From: Trueperaceae bacterium
GTDB lineage: Bacteria; Deinococcota; Deinococci; Deinococcales; Trueperaceae
NCBI GenBank assembly: GCA_024636105.1
Contig: JAGXHO010000145.1
Span: 1-14,279 of the forward strand
Length of the DNA: 14,279 bases
Reading direction: 5' to 3'
Position numbers and translations under genes: made by a program. This document shows, piece by piece, positions 7,150-14,063 of this stretch (positions within the stretch are counted from its first letter, which is position 1; every line of letters begins with the position of its first letter). The notes under the pieces were generated by a model. It worked only from the letters and a program-made list of their open reading frames with translations, was not told the DNA's origin and made no database searches.

Positions 7150-7887
7150 TCAGGTCGAGGCGATCCACACGAGGACCGCCGCGCCGGCGTGCACGAGCCC
7201 GTGCACGAGGGCCAGCCGCAGGACCCAGCGCGGTCGCCATGCGAGCAGCCCGACGACGACGAGGCCGTAGGGCACCCACATCAGCGCCCGCCACTGGACG
7301 AAGGTCCACGCCGGCAAGAAGGGGAGGGCGGCGTGCTGCAACCCCAACGCCAAGCCGATCCCGAGCGTCGCGAGGGCACCGCCGCGCGCCCGCGCCCGCG
7401 CGTACGCGTAGGTCGGCAGGTCGACGACCGCCATGGACAGGGGGTAGGCGAGCAGGGTGGCGATGGCCGCCCACGTCGGTAGGGGGCTCGCGAGGACGTC
7501 GAGGCCGACGCCGACGTCGCCCCACACGGCGACGCCCCATGCCCACGGCGCCGCGAGCGCGGCCACGGCCACGAGCGGCAGGGCGAGCGCGAAGCCCGCG
7601 GTGTCGCGCGGCCCTCGTCCGTCACGGAGGAGGCGCCCCAGCGGCACTCCCTCGGCGGTGGCGCGCGCACGAAGCAGAAGGAGGCCGGCGACGTTCGCGA
7701 CGGTCGCTGCGAGCGGCCACCACGCGGCCGACGCCCACCAGGGTTCGGCGGTGCCGCCGAGCGCCAGGATGCCGGCGATGGTCGCCTGAGCCGCGAGGAA
7801 AGCGATGGGGCGCGCCGCGACCAGCGCCCACGCCCAACGGTGCGCGGCTCGGCCGCCATGGGCGTCGTCGGTGCGTACGTGGGTCAT
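7150..7887 (-). CDS. Polytopic membrane protein, possibly a degenerate CPBP-type protein
   Basis: A 245-residue, strongly hydrophobic protein with about seven predicted membrane segments (roughly 24-45, 52-72, 97-118, 135-153, 172-190, 200-217, 224-242). Late segments contain LGLQHAALPFLPAW (about 181-194) and LVHGLVHAG (about 227-235). The spaced histidines recall motifs of CPBP/CAAX intramembrane proteins. The glutamate pair expected of an active protease is missing; VDLPTYAYAR (155-164) stands at its place. So the family call is tentative and catalysis is doubtful. The start is the ATG at 7887, although the frame is open much further upstream: a -10 box lies 7 nt before it and the first hydrophobic segment follows soon after. 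It is divergent from the secreted protein gene and upstream of the ATPase gene. Confidence 0.7.
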   Translation of the reverse strand: MTHVRTDDAHGGRAAHRWAWALVAARPIAFLAAQATIAGILALGGTAEPWWASAAWWPLAATVANVAGLLLLRARATAEGVPLGRLLRDGRGPRDTAGFALALPLVAVAALAAPWAWGVAVWGDVGVGLDVLASPLPTWAAIATLLAYPLSMAVVDLPTYAYARARARGGALATLGIGLALGLQHAALPFLPAWTFVQWRALMWVPYGLVVVGLLAWRPRWVLRLALVHGLVHAGAAVLVWIAST

Positions 7888-7894
7888 GCCGTGG

Positions 7895-7900
7895 AGTGTA
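7895..7900 (-). promoter_or_regulatory. Candidate -10 box (TACACT) for the membrane protein gene
   Basis: On the minus strand TACACT fits TANNNT and ends 7 nt before the ATG at 7887. No Shine-Dalgarno lies between, consistent with a leaderless transcript. Confidence 0.5.
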
Positions 7901-7976
7901 CGCAGCGGCCGGCGCCCGTGAGCGTCGTCCGGCACGCACAGGTGACGTCTCTCATTCGCGGGTTCAGGTGGCGACG

Positions 7977-7982
7977 TAGCCT
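7977..7982 (+). promoter_or_regulatory. Candidate -10 box (TAGCCT) for the secreted protein gene
   Basis: TAGCCT ends 5 nt before the GTG at 7988 with no ribosome site between. It repeats the leaderless layout seen at 4459, 5060 and 7895. With the minus-strand box at 7895-7900 it makes 7888-7987 a compact divergent promoter region. Confidence 0.42.
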
Positions 7983-7987
7983 GCTTC

Positions 7988-8506
7988 GTGCTCCGCCGAC
8001 GCGCGTTCCTCCTCACCCTGGTCCTGTTCGTTGGCGCGCCTGCGTTCGCCGCCGACCCGACGTGCACGGCGTTGGTCGCCGCGTTGCCCGCATCGCTCGA
8101 AGCGGCGCTCGAGGTCGAGGTCGCGGTGGCCGTGGAGCAGGGTGGACGCGAGGTCGCGTACGAGCGCTCGCTCGTCCGCCGCGAGCCCGACGGCAGTACC
8201 TCGACGACCGTGCTGGAGCGCCGTGGGTTGCGGCGTCCCGATGCCGCTGGCGGTGGTGGCGACGGGGACGGGGATGCCTTCGCGCTGCCGTGCGACGACC
8301 ACGACCTCGAGTACGAGGGTGGCGTCGCGCATCTGACGCTCCGCGACCCCGATCCCGACGCGCCCGTCGCGGTCTGGTCGTTGCGGTTCGAACAGATCGA
8401 CGGCACCTGGCGGCCGACGGAGTTGATCGCCCCGTTCGAAGTGCGCGTGCTCTTCGTACCGGTGCGCGGGCGCTTCCTGACGACGTTCGAAGCATGGCGG
8501 TTCTGA
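7988..8506 (+). CDS. Small secreted protein of unknown function
   Basis: A 172-residue frame beginning with a clear signal peptide: charged MLRRR, a hydrophobic core FLLTLVLFVG and a signal peptidase I site GAPAFA|AD after residue 21. The mature part is acidic, about 150 residues. It has two cysteines (C26 just after the cleavage site and C102), which could form a disulfide, and a Gly/Asp-rich loop (about 88-95). Strands such as VAVWSLRFEQIDGTWRP (about 126-142) suggest a beta-rich fold. I recognise no family. The GTG start is chosen because it begins the signal peptide and sits 5 nt behind a -10 box. It probably acts in the periplasm or outside the cell. It is divergently transcribed from the membrane protein gene. 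Confidence 0.7.
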   Translation: MLRRRAFLLTLVLFVGAPAFAADPTCTALVAALPASLEAALEVEVAVAVEQGGREVAYERSLVRREPDGSTSTTVLERRGLRRPDAAGGGGDGDGDAFALPCDDHDLEYEGGVAHLTLRDPDPDAPVAVWSLRFEQIDGTWRPTELIAPFEVRVLFVPVRGRFLTTFEAWRF

Positions 8507-8585
8507 TCGTGCGCCGCTGAGCTTCGCGCGCGGTTCGGTCGTTCGCGACGAGAAGTACATCTCTGGGCGTCGCGCCCGTCCGTGC

Positions 8586-8591
8586 GATACT
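8586..8591 (+). promoter_or_regulatory. Candidate -10 box (GATACT) upstream of the GGDEF-EAL gene
   Basis: GATACT matches TATAAT-type boxes in all but two positions and would place the transcript start near 8597, about 35 nt before the GTG of the GGDEF-EAL gene. A GGGCG-TCG-CGCCC hairpin (8565-8577) lies immediately upstream. No clear -35 is visible. Confidence 0.35.
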
Positions 8592-8596
8592 CCTCC

Positions 8597-8650
8597 ATGA
8601 CGTCGAGCCGACCGGCCGGGGTGGTGCGATCGTGTTCCAGGCGTTACTGA
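8597..8650 (+). CDS. Possible 17-codon upstream ORF of the GGDEF-EAL gene
   Basis: An ATG 5 nt after the GATACT box opens MTSSRPAGVVRSCSRRY and stops at 8648-8650, 19 nt inside the GGDEF-EAL gene in another frame. Its position right at the expected transcript start fits a leaderless leader peptide that could compete with the main GTG start at 8632. It may be chance. Confidence 0.25.
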   Translation: MTSSRPAGVVRSCSRRY

Positions 8651-11268
8651 ACAACGCGGCCCTCCTGCTGACGCTGGTCGTCGTGTTCGACCAGACGCTC
8701 GGCCGGTCGCGGCCCCGAGGTCTTGTCCAGATGGTCGCCCTCGGCGCTGCGCTCGGGGCGATCGTCGTCGGCGTGATGCTGGTGCCGGTCGACTTCGCGG
8801 GTGGGGTCGTCTTCGACACCCGCTCGGTCCTCCTGGCCCTGGTGGGCGCGTTCTTCGGCACGGTTCCGACGATCGTCGCGGCGGCGGCGGCCCTGCTCTA
8901 CCGCTTGATCGTCGGCGGCTTCGACGCCGTCGCGTGGACCGGGGTCGCCGTGATCGCCACCTCGGCGCTCCTCGGGGTCCTGTGGCGCCGACGCTTCTGG
9001 CGCGACCGACTCGACGCCGTTCGCTGGATCGAGCTCTACGGGTTCGGATGGGTGGTGCACCTCGCGATGCTGGCGTGGCTCGCGACGCTCCCGAACGGTA
9101 TGGGACCGCGCGTCATCGAGGTGATGGCCCTTCCGGTGCTCGTCATCTATCCCTTGGCGACCGCGGCGATCGGCTGGGTCTTGTCGCGCACCCTGCGGCA
9201 GGAGCGCATGGCCGCGGCGGTTCGCTCGAGCGAGGAGCGCCTGCGCCGGACGATCGACGCGTCGCCCGTTCCGTTGCTGCTCTATGGGGAAGATGGTCGC
9301 GTGGTCGACGTCAGTCAAGGTTGGCTCGAGGCGACCGGCTACGCCCACGCCGACCTGTCGACCGTCGACGCGTGGGCGCGGCAGGTATTCCCCGATAGCG
9401 CCGACGCGGCCGCCGAGGCGATGCGGGCGTTCGGGGCGGACGCGCAGAGGGTCGACCTCGGCGACCGATCCGTCCGGGTGGCCGACGGCTCCGAGCGCAT
9501 CTGGACGCTGCGCGTCGCGCCGCTCGCAGGCGCCGAGGAGGAGCCGCGCTTGGCGGTTCTGGCCGCGTCGGACGTGACCGAGCGCCGCGCCGCGGAGCGC
9601 GAGCGTCTGCTCGCCGCGCAGGTGTTCGAGAACGCGGGCGAAGCGATGCTGATCACCGACGTCGAGAACCGAGTGCTGTCGGCGAACCCCGCCGTCCGTA
9701 CGATGACCGGGTACGCTCCCGCCGATCTGATCGGACGGCCGGCGTCGCTGCTGCGGTCCGACCGCAACGGTCCGGACGCGTACGCGTCCGAGGAGGACGT
9801 CGTCGCGCGCACCGGCCGCTGGTCTGGGGAGGTCTGGAGTCGGCGCAAGGACGGCACCGACTTCGTCGCCGCGCTGTCCGTGTCGACCGTTCCGGCCGAG
9901 GTCGAGGCGCTGCGCCGCCGCGTGATCGTGTTCGCCGACGTGACCGAGCGCAAGCTCGCGGACGAGCGGATGTGGCGCCAGGCCAACTTCGACGCGCTGA
10001 CCGGGCTCCCGAACCGTCGGCTCTTCCGCGAGCGCTTGCAGCACGAGCTCGATCGGGCCCAGCGCAGCGGCGCGACCGTGGCGGTCCTGCTCTTCGACCT
10101 CGATCGCTTCAAGGAAATCAACGACTCGCTCGGCCACGATCAGGGGGACGCCCTGCTCGTCGAGATCGCGCCGCGGATGGTCGCCCACGTCCGCTCCACC
10201 GACGTCGTGGCGCGCATGGGCGGCGACGAGTTCGCGATCGTGGTCGGCGACGTCGGCGATCGCGTGGCGATCGAGCGGGTGGTCGACGCGACGTTGAGCG
10301 CCGTGGCCGAGCCCGTGGTGCTCGACGACGAGATCGCGCACGTCTCGGCGAGCGTCGGCGTGACGCTGTACCCGAGCGACGGCGCCACGATCGAGGCGCT
10401 CCTCAAGAACGCCGACCAAGCCCTCTACGCCGCGAAGGCTGCCGGTCGCAGCCGCTGGAGCTGGTTCGCTCCCGAGATGCAGGCCGCGGCGCTCGCGAAG
10501 CGGGCGCTGGTGCGCGACCTGCACGCGGCGCTCGAGGCGCGTTCCTTCGAGTTGGCGTTCCAACCGATCGTCGACCTGCGCTCCGGCGCCGTGGTGAAGG
10601 TCGAGGCGCTCGTCCGCTGGAACCATCCGGAGCGCGGTTCCGTGCCGCCTGCCGTGTTCGTCCCGGTGGCCGAGGATGCCGGCCTCATCGTCGCGCTGGG
10701 GGCGTGGGTGCTCGACGAGGCCCTTACGCGGATCGCGCTGTGGCGTGCCCGGTACGCCCCGGACCTCCGGATGGCGGTCAACGTGTCGCCGGTCCAGGTG
10801 GCGGCAGGGGCGGTCGCGTGGCGCGAGCGCCTCGCGGCGGCCGGGGTTCCCGGCAGCGCCCTCGTCGTGGAGATCACCGAGGGGCTGTTGCTCGACGAGC
10901 GGCCCGAGGTGACGCGGCAGTTGCTCGATCTGCGCACGCTGGGGGTCGAGGTGGCGTTGGACGACTTCGGCACCGGGTACTCGTCGCTCGCCTACCTCAA
11001 GCGGCTCGACATCGACTTCCTCAAGATCGACCGGGAGTTCGTTCGCGACGTCGGCCACGATCCGAACGACCGGGCACTGTGCGAGGCCGTCGTGGTGATG
11101 GCGCACAAGCTCGGTCTGCAGGTGGTGGCCGAGGGCATCGAGGAGGTCGCGCAGCTCGACGTCCTCCGCGACGCTGGATGCGACCTCGGGCAGGGGTACC
11201 TCTTCGCGCGGCCGATGACGGCGGACGCCATGGAGGCGTACCTCGCGGCGGCGGTCGCGGCGGCCTGA
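8632..11268 (+). CDS. LytS-type 5TM sensor with PAS-PAS-GGDEF-EAL (c-di-GMP turnover)
   Basis: An 878-residue dual-domain enzyme. Residues 1-190 are a 5TMR-LYT membrane sensor, with the characteristic GVVFDTRSVLLALVGAFFG at 58-76. Then come two PAS domains (about 202-318 and 325-440, each ending in a DVTER motif), GGDEF (about 450-610) and EAL (about 625-872). The cyclase motif GGDEF (530-534) is intact, with RSTD (521-524) as an RxxD I-site. The phosphodiesterase residues are also present: E658 of EAL, N717, E747, D777-D778 in LDDFGTG, K798, E834 and Q854. Both activities are therefore possible; which dominates cannot be read from sequence. The GTG start at 8632 is preceded by GGGGTGG (8618-8624) and gives the usual LytS N-terminus MFQALLNNAALLL. 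Ligands of the 5TM domain are unknown. It is probably a single-gene unit. Confidence 0.94.
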   Translation: MFQALLNNAALLLTLVVVFDQTLGRSRPRGLVQMVALGAALGAIVVGVMLVPVDFAGGVVFDTRSVLLALVGAFFGTVPTIVAAAAALLYRLIVGGFDAVAWTGVAVIATSALLGVLWRRRFWRDRLDAVRWIELYGFGWVVHLAMLAWLATLPNGMGPRVIEVMALPVLVIYPLATAAIGWVLSRTLRQERMAAAVRSSEERLRRTIDASPVPLLLYGEDGRVVDVSQGWLEATGYAHADLSTVDAWARQVFPDSADAAAEAMRAFGADAQRVDLGDRSVRVADGSERIWTLRVAPLAGAEEEPRLAVLAASDVTERRAAERERLLAAQVFENAGEAMLITDVENRVLSANPAVRTMTGYAPADLIGRPASLLRSDRNGPDAYASEEDVVARTGRWSGEVWSRRKDGTDFVAALSVSTVPAEVEALRRRVIVFADVTERKLADERMWRQANFDALTGLPNRRLFRERLQHELDRAQRSGATVAVLLFDLDRFKEINDSLGHDQGDALLVEIAPRMVAHVRSTDVVARMGGDEFAIVVGDVGDRVAIERVVDATLSAVAEPVVLDDEIAHVSASVGVTLYPSDGATIEALLKNADQALYAAKAAGRSRWSWFAPEMQAAALAKRALVRDLHAALEARSFELAFQPIVDLRSGAVVKVEALVRWNHPERGSVPPAVFVPVAEDAGLIVALGAWVLDEALTRIALWRARYAPDLRMAVNVSPVQVAAGAVAWRERLAAAGVPGSALVVEITEGLLLDERPEVTRQLLDLRTLGVEVALDDFGTGYSSLAYLKRLDIDFLKIDREFVRDVGHDPNDRALCEAVVVMAHKLGLQVVAEGIEEVAQLDVLRDAGCDLGQGYLFARPMTADAMEAYLAAAVAAA

Positions 11269-11274
11269 GGCCGC
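11260..11274 (+). terminator. Hairpin around the stop codon of the GGDEF-EAL gene
   Basis: GCGGCC-TGA-GGCCGC is a perfect 6-bp inverted repeat whose loop is the stop codon itself. CCCCGGGGG follows at 11277-11285. There is no T-tract, so it is only a candidate terminator. Confidence 0.3.
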
Positions 11275-11349
11275 AACCCCGGGGGCGGTGGCGGCAGCGG
11301 TCGACGCGAACGCCCGAGTGCGCGACGATGGTCCCCGAGGAGCGTGCCC

Positions 11350-12252
11350 ATGAACACCACCCCCGACGCCGCCGCGAGCGGCACCTTCGCCATCGGCGGC
11401 GACCTGCCCGTCCACCGCCTCGGGTTCGGCGCCATGCGCGTCACCGGCCCTGGCATCTGGGGCGACCCCAGCGATCCCGACGAGGCCCGGCGGGTGCTCG
11501 CGCGCCTGCCGGAGCTCGGCGTCGACTTCGTCGACACGGCCGACAGCTACGGCCCGAACGTCAGCGAGGACCTCATCCGCGAAGTCCTGCATCCGTACGG
11601 CCGCACGGTCGTCGCCACCAAGGGGGGCCTCACGCGCCACGGCCCCGACGCCTGGAAGCCCGTCGGGCGCCCCGAGTACCTCCGGCAGTGCGTGATGATG
11701 AGCTTGCGCCGTCTGGGCGTCGAGCGCATCGACCTGTGGCAGCTCCACCGCATCGACCCGAAGGTGCCGCGCGACGAGCAGTTCGACGTGATCCGCGCGA
11801 TGCAGGGCGAGGGCCTGATCCGCCACGTGGGCCTGAGCCAGGTGGGCGTCGAGGAGATCGAAGCGGCGCAGGCCGTCTTCCCGGTCGCGACCGTGCAGAA
11901 CCTCTACCACCTCGCGCGCCGCGACAGCGAGGACGTGCTCGACCACTGCGAGGCGCATGCGATCGGCTTCATCCCGTGGTTCCCGCTCGCCGCCGGCACG
12001 CTGGCGAAGCCCGGCGGGCTGCTCGACCAGGTAGCGCCCCGGTTGGGCGCCACCCACGGCCAGGTCGCTCTCGCGTGGCTGCTGCGGCGCAGCCCGGTCG
12101 TGCTGCCCATCCCCGGCACCAGCAAGGTCGCCCACCTCGAGGAGAACGTAGCGGCCGCCTCCCTCGAGCTTCCCGACGACGTGTTCGCCGAGCTCACTGC
12201 CGCCGGCGCGGCGGCGTGGGCGGAGGAGGCCGCGGCGCGCGCCGGTAGCTGA
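11350..12252 (+). CDS. Aldo/keto reductase
   Basis: A 300-residue NAD(P)H-dependent oxidoreductase with a complete TIM-barrel sequence. The catalytic tetrad is present: D62 and Y67 in VDTADSYG, K91 in VVATKGG and H133 in LWQLHRID. The nucleotide-binding end is seen as [17 protein letters not shown] (about 254-270). The opening [12 protein letters not shown] (22-33) is typical of the family. It reduces aldehydes or ketones; the exact substrate is not predictable. The ATG at 11350 is preferred over the GTG at 11344 because GAGGAG (11337-11342) stands 7 nt before it. The gene lies 81 nt after the GGDEF-EAL gene and immediately before a Fur-family remnant, with no visible pathway partners. Confidence 0.92.
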   Translation: MNTTPDAAASGTFAIGGDLPVHRLGFGAMRVTGPGIWGDPSDPDEARRVLARLPELGVDFVDTADSYGPNVSEDLIREVLHPYGRTVVATKGGLTRHGPDAWKPVGRPEYLRQCVMMSLRRLGVERIDLWQLHRIDPKVPRDEQFDVIRAMQGEGLIRHVGLSQVGVEEIEAAQAVFPVATVQNLYHLARRDSEDVLDHCEAHAIGFIPWFPLAAGTLAKPGGLLDQVAPRLGATHGQVALAWLLRRSPVVLPIPGTSKVAHLEENVAAASLELPDDVFAELTAAGAAAWAEEAAARAGS

Positions 12253-12352
12253 GGAGGCGTTGTTCGAGGCCCTCGCGGCCCGCACGGGCTTCCGGGTGAC
12301 GAGCGACCGTCTGGTGCTCGAAGGGCGCTGCCCGGCGTGCGCCGAGGGCGCC
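12251..12352 (+). pseudogene. Remnant of the C-terminus of a Fur-family metalloregulator
   Basis: Starting at the aldo/keto reductase stop in another frame, the sequence reads [20 protein letters not shown] and then LVLEGRCPACAEGA. This is the end of a Fur/Zur/PerR protein: a helix, the 'tGF.v..h.lel.G.CpaC' strand and one CPAC zinc site. The family's histidine before RL is Asp here. The N-terminal winged helix and the metal-binding core are absent, and there is no plausible start codon with a ribosome site except TTG at 12260. After CAEGA the frame runs on into unrelated sequence. I infer a deletion left only the last 30-odd codons. A short functional peptide is unlikely. The remaining 12353-12482 shows no further recognisable gene. 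Confidence 0.62.
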
Positions 12353-12482
12353 CGGTCCTCGTCGAACCCTCGTTGGCTGGCTGTGCCGTCTGCCGGTGCC
12401 ACGCAGGGTCGGGATGAGACACTCGTCCGTAGCGTGGGGTTCGGCGCATCGGGCCGCGCTCTGCGACGAGAGGAGCAGGTCC

Positions 12483-12839
12483 ATGACCCACTGGCCCCAA
12501 CGGATCGTCGCGTCCGTCGTCCTCGCGGTGCTGCTCGTCGGTTGTGCCACCACGCCCCCGAACCTGCCGGTGTGGTGGACCTGGACGGCGCCGACCAGGG
12601 GCGCCTACGCTTTCGATACGGTCGGAAGCGCTCTCGACACGGTCCTCGGGGTTTACACCGGCAACGGCGTGAACACGCTGGACATCGTCGGCGAGAACGA
12701 CGACGCGGCGGGATTGAACCTCCGGAGCCGCGTGGCGTTCGAGGCTGTCGTGGGAACGACGTACCAGATCGCCATCGGATCGTGGTCGTCCAACGAGTCC
12801 GGGGCGATCGTTTTGAACTGGCGCGCTGACGTCGAATGA
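12483..12839 (+). CDS. Small lipoprotein with a truncated PPC-like beta-sandwich
   Basis: A 118-residue protein with a lipoprotein signal peptide: RIVASVVLAVLLVGC, lipobox LVGC with C21 the lipidated residue. The mature part has the pattern of a bacterial pre-peptidase C-terminal (PPC) type domain: WWTWTAPTRGAYAFDT (31-46), LDTVLGVYTG (51-60), VGENDDA (69-75), SRVAFEAVVGTTYQIAIGSW (82-101) and a final GAIVLNW (107-113). In usual proteins this unit follows a protease or sits in multi-domain secreted proteins and begins about 30 residues earlier. Here it stands alone and lacks the first part. The ATG at 12483 is supported by GAGGAG about 7 nt upstream; the frame is open to 12396 but that region lacks a signal. 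It ends 4 nt before the MBL-fold gene, so they are probably cotranscribed. Confidence 0.75.
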   Translation: MTHWPQRIVASVVLAVLLVGCATTPPNLPVWWTWTAPTRGAYAFDTVGSALDTVLGVYTGNGVNTLDIVGENDDAAGLNLRSRVAFEAVVGTTYQIAIGSWSSNESGAIVLNWRADVE

Positions 12840-12843
12840 GGCC

Positions 12844-13713
12844 ATGCGACGCCACCGCGTAGCCGCCCACGAGGACGTCCAGTTCCATCGGATCAGCGAT
12901 CGGGTCACGGTCGCGCTCGGGCCGGTGGTGGGGGAGAGGGCGCTCGCGAACGCGTCGATCGTGGTGGGCGACCGCGCCACGGCGGTGATCGACGCGATGC
13001 TCACGCCCGCTCAGACCGAGCCGGTTCGCGTCGAGGCCGAACGCCTCGCCGGCGGGCGACCGGTGCGGTACGTCGCGTTGACCCACGCCGACCCCGACCA
13101 CGTCCTCGGAATGCCCTCGTTCGCCGCCGCGACGGTCGTCGCCAGCGTGCGCGCGGCGGCGGTCCTGCGGACGCCGGCGGTCGAGGACGCATATGCCGCG
13201 ATCGCTGCCCGCAACGGCGTCGATCCGGCGGGCTTCGTCATGCCTTCGGTGGACGTCGCGTTCGGCGACCGCGCGACGCTCGATTTGGGCGGCGTGACGC
13301 TCCAGGCGACCTGCGTCGCGCCGGTCCACTCTCCGGGCGATGCGCTCTGGTGGTGCGCCGAGGAGCGCATCGCCTGGTCGGGCGACCTCGTGTTCCACGG
13401 CTGCTACCCGCTCGTGCGCACCGAGGTTCGCCGCTGGCTCGCCGCGCTCGACCGGATCGAGGCGTGGGGGCCCGCCACGGTCGTTCCCGGGCATGGCGAG
13501 GTGGCGTTGCCCGAGGTCCTCGAGGCCCAACGCCGGGTGCTGCGTTCCCTGCTCGAGGAGGTCGCACCGCTGCGCGCGGCGGGCGTACCGGCCGCGGAGG
13601 CCGCCGAGCGGCTCACAGGCGCTCCGTACCGCGACCTGCCGCTTGCCGAGGAGCGATGGGTGGCGGCGGTGGCGGGGGCGTACGGCGACCTGGAGCGCAG
13701 CGACGCCGTGTGA
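12844..13713 (+). CDS. Metallo-beta-lactamase-fold hydrolase
   Basis: A 289-residue MBL-fold protein. The metal-binding motif is THADPDHVLG (80-89): H81, D83, D85 and H86, so the usual HxHxDH has Asp in place of the second His. The other ligands are in place: H162 in APVHSPGD, D181 in WSGDLVFHG and H217 in VPGHGE. Domain order and length suit the large glyoxalase II-like/hydrolase group. C-terminal residues 220-289 form a helical extension (about 50 residues rich in Glu, Ala, Leu). The substrate is unknown; similar proteins cleave thioesters, lactones or phosphodiesters. Binding of one or two metals cannot be decided from sequence. It starts 4 nt after the lipoprotein stop with only a weak GAGG upstream, suggesting translation coupled to that gene. 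Confidence 0.88.
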   Translation: MRRHRVAAHEDVQFHRISDRVTVALGPVVGERALANASIVVGDRATAVIDAMLTPAQTEPVRVEAERLAGGRPVRYVALTHADPDHVLGMPSFAAATVVASVRAAAVLRTPAVEDAYAAIAARNGVDPAGFVMPSVDVAFGDRATLDLGGVTLQATCVAPVHSPGDALWWCAEERIAWSGDLVFHGCYPLVRTEVRRWLAALDRIEAWGPATVVPGHGEVALPEVLEAQRRVLRSLLEEVAPLRAAGVPAAEAAERLTGAPYRDLPLAEERWVAAVAGAYGDLERSDAV

Positions 13714-13771
13714 CGGGGGTCGTGCGGTATGGGTAGGTCGCCTCCTTATCGTAGGTCCAGGAGGCACCCGC

Positions 13772-14062
13772 ATGGAACGCCAGCACGCCCTCGACGTACT
13801 GAGGGCCAGCAAGGCCGACTTGGAGCGTCGCTACGGGATCACGCGGCTCGTGCTCTTCGGATCGCTCGCGCGTGGAGTGGAGCCGACCGACGGCGACGTC
13901 GACGTGCTCGTAGCGTTCGATGGACCGGCGACCTCCGACCGCTTCTTCGGGGTCCAGTTCCTGCTGGAGGACCGGCTCGGACGACCGGTCGACCTCGTGA
14001 CCGAGAGGGGCTTGCGCCCCGAGCTTCGGCCCTATGTCGAACGCGACGCCATCGCGGTGTGA
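13772..14062 (+). CDS. mntA: MntA-type minimal nucleotidyltransferase (antitoxin)
   Basis: A 96-residue protein of the MNT family. It carries the catalytic GSX10DXD motif: G30-S31 in VLFGSLARG, then D42 and D44 in DGDVDVLV, and the third Asp D74 in RPVDLV. Family proteins AMPylate the partner HEPN toxin HepT and so neutralise it. Usually SDxD precedes; here the Ser is Gly (GDVD), which need not affect catalysis. The ATG at 13772 has an excellent ribosome site AGGAGG (13759-13764, 7 nt spacing). TTATCG/TATCGT at 13746-13752 is a possible -10. The next gene begins 1 nt after the stop, the normal tight mntA-hepT order. The pair could be a stabilisation or defence module. Confidence 0.85.
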   Translation: MERQHALDVLRASKADLERRYGITRLVLFGSLARGVEPTDGDVDVLVAFDGPATSDRFFGVQFLLEDRLGRPVDLVTERGLRPELRPYVERDAIAV

Positions 14063-14063
14063 C

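Noticed and set aside
4892..7546. An 884-codon minus-strand frame overlapping the GNAT, TetR, ATPase and membrane protein genes
   Set aside because: It is out of frame with the ATPase and membrane protein, whose motifs and hydrophobic segments are in other frames. Its own sequence is Arg/Pro-rich shadow.
8565..8577. GGGCG-TCG-CGCCC hairpin as part of a c-di-GMP riboswitch upstream of the GGDEF-EAL gene
   Set aside because: It lies upstream of the likely transcript start. The leader of about 35 nt is too short for any known c-di-GMP aptamer, and no conserved core is visible.
7150..8598. A 482-codon version of the membrane protein starting near 8598
   Set aside because: The extra N-terminal 237 residues are Arg/Ser-rich antisense to the secreted protein gene. 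The ATG at 7887 has a -10 box and leads directly into the hydrophobic segments.
8644..13812. A 1722-codon open frame on the minus strand running antisense to five genes
   Set aside because: It is a by-product of strong G/C at third positions in the plus-strand genes. Its translation is Arg/His/Asp-rich low-complexity sequence without domains, while the plus strand carries clear conserved families throughout.
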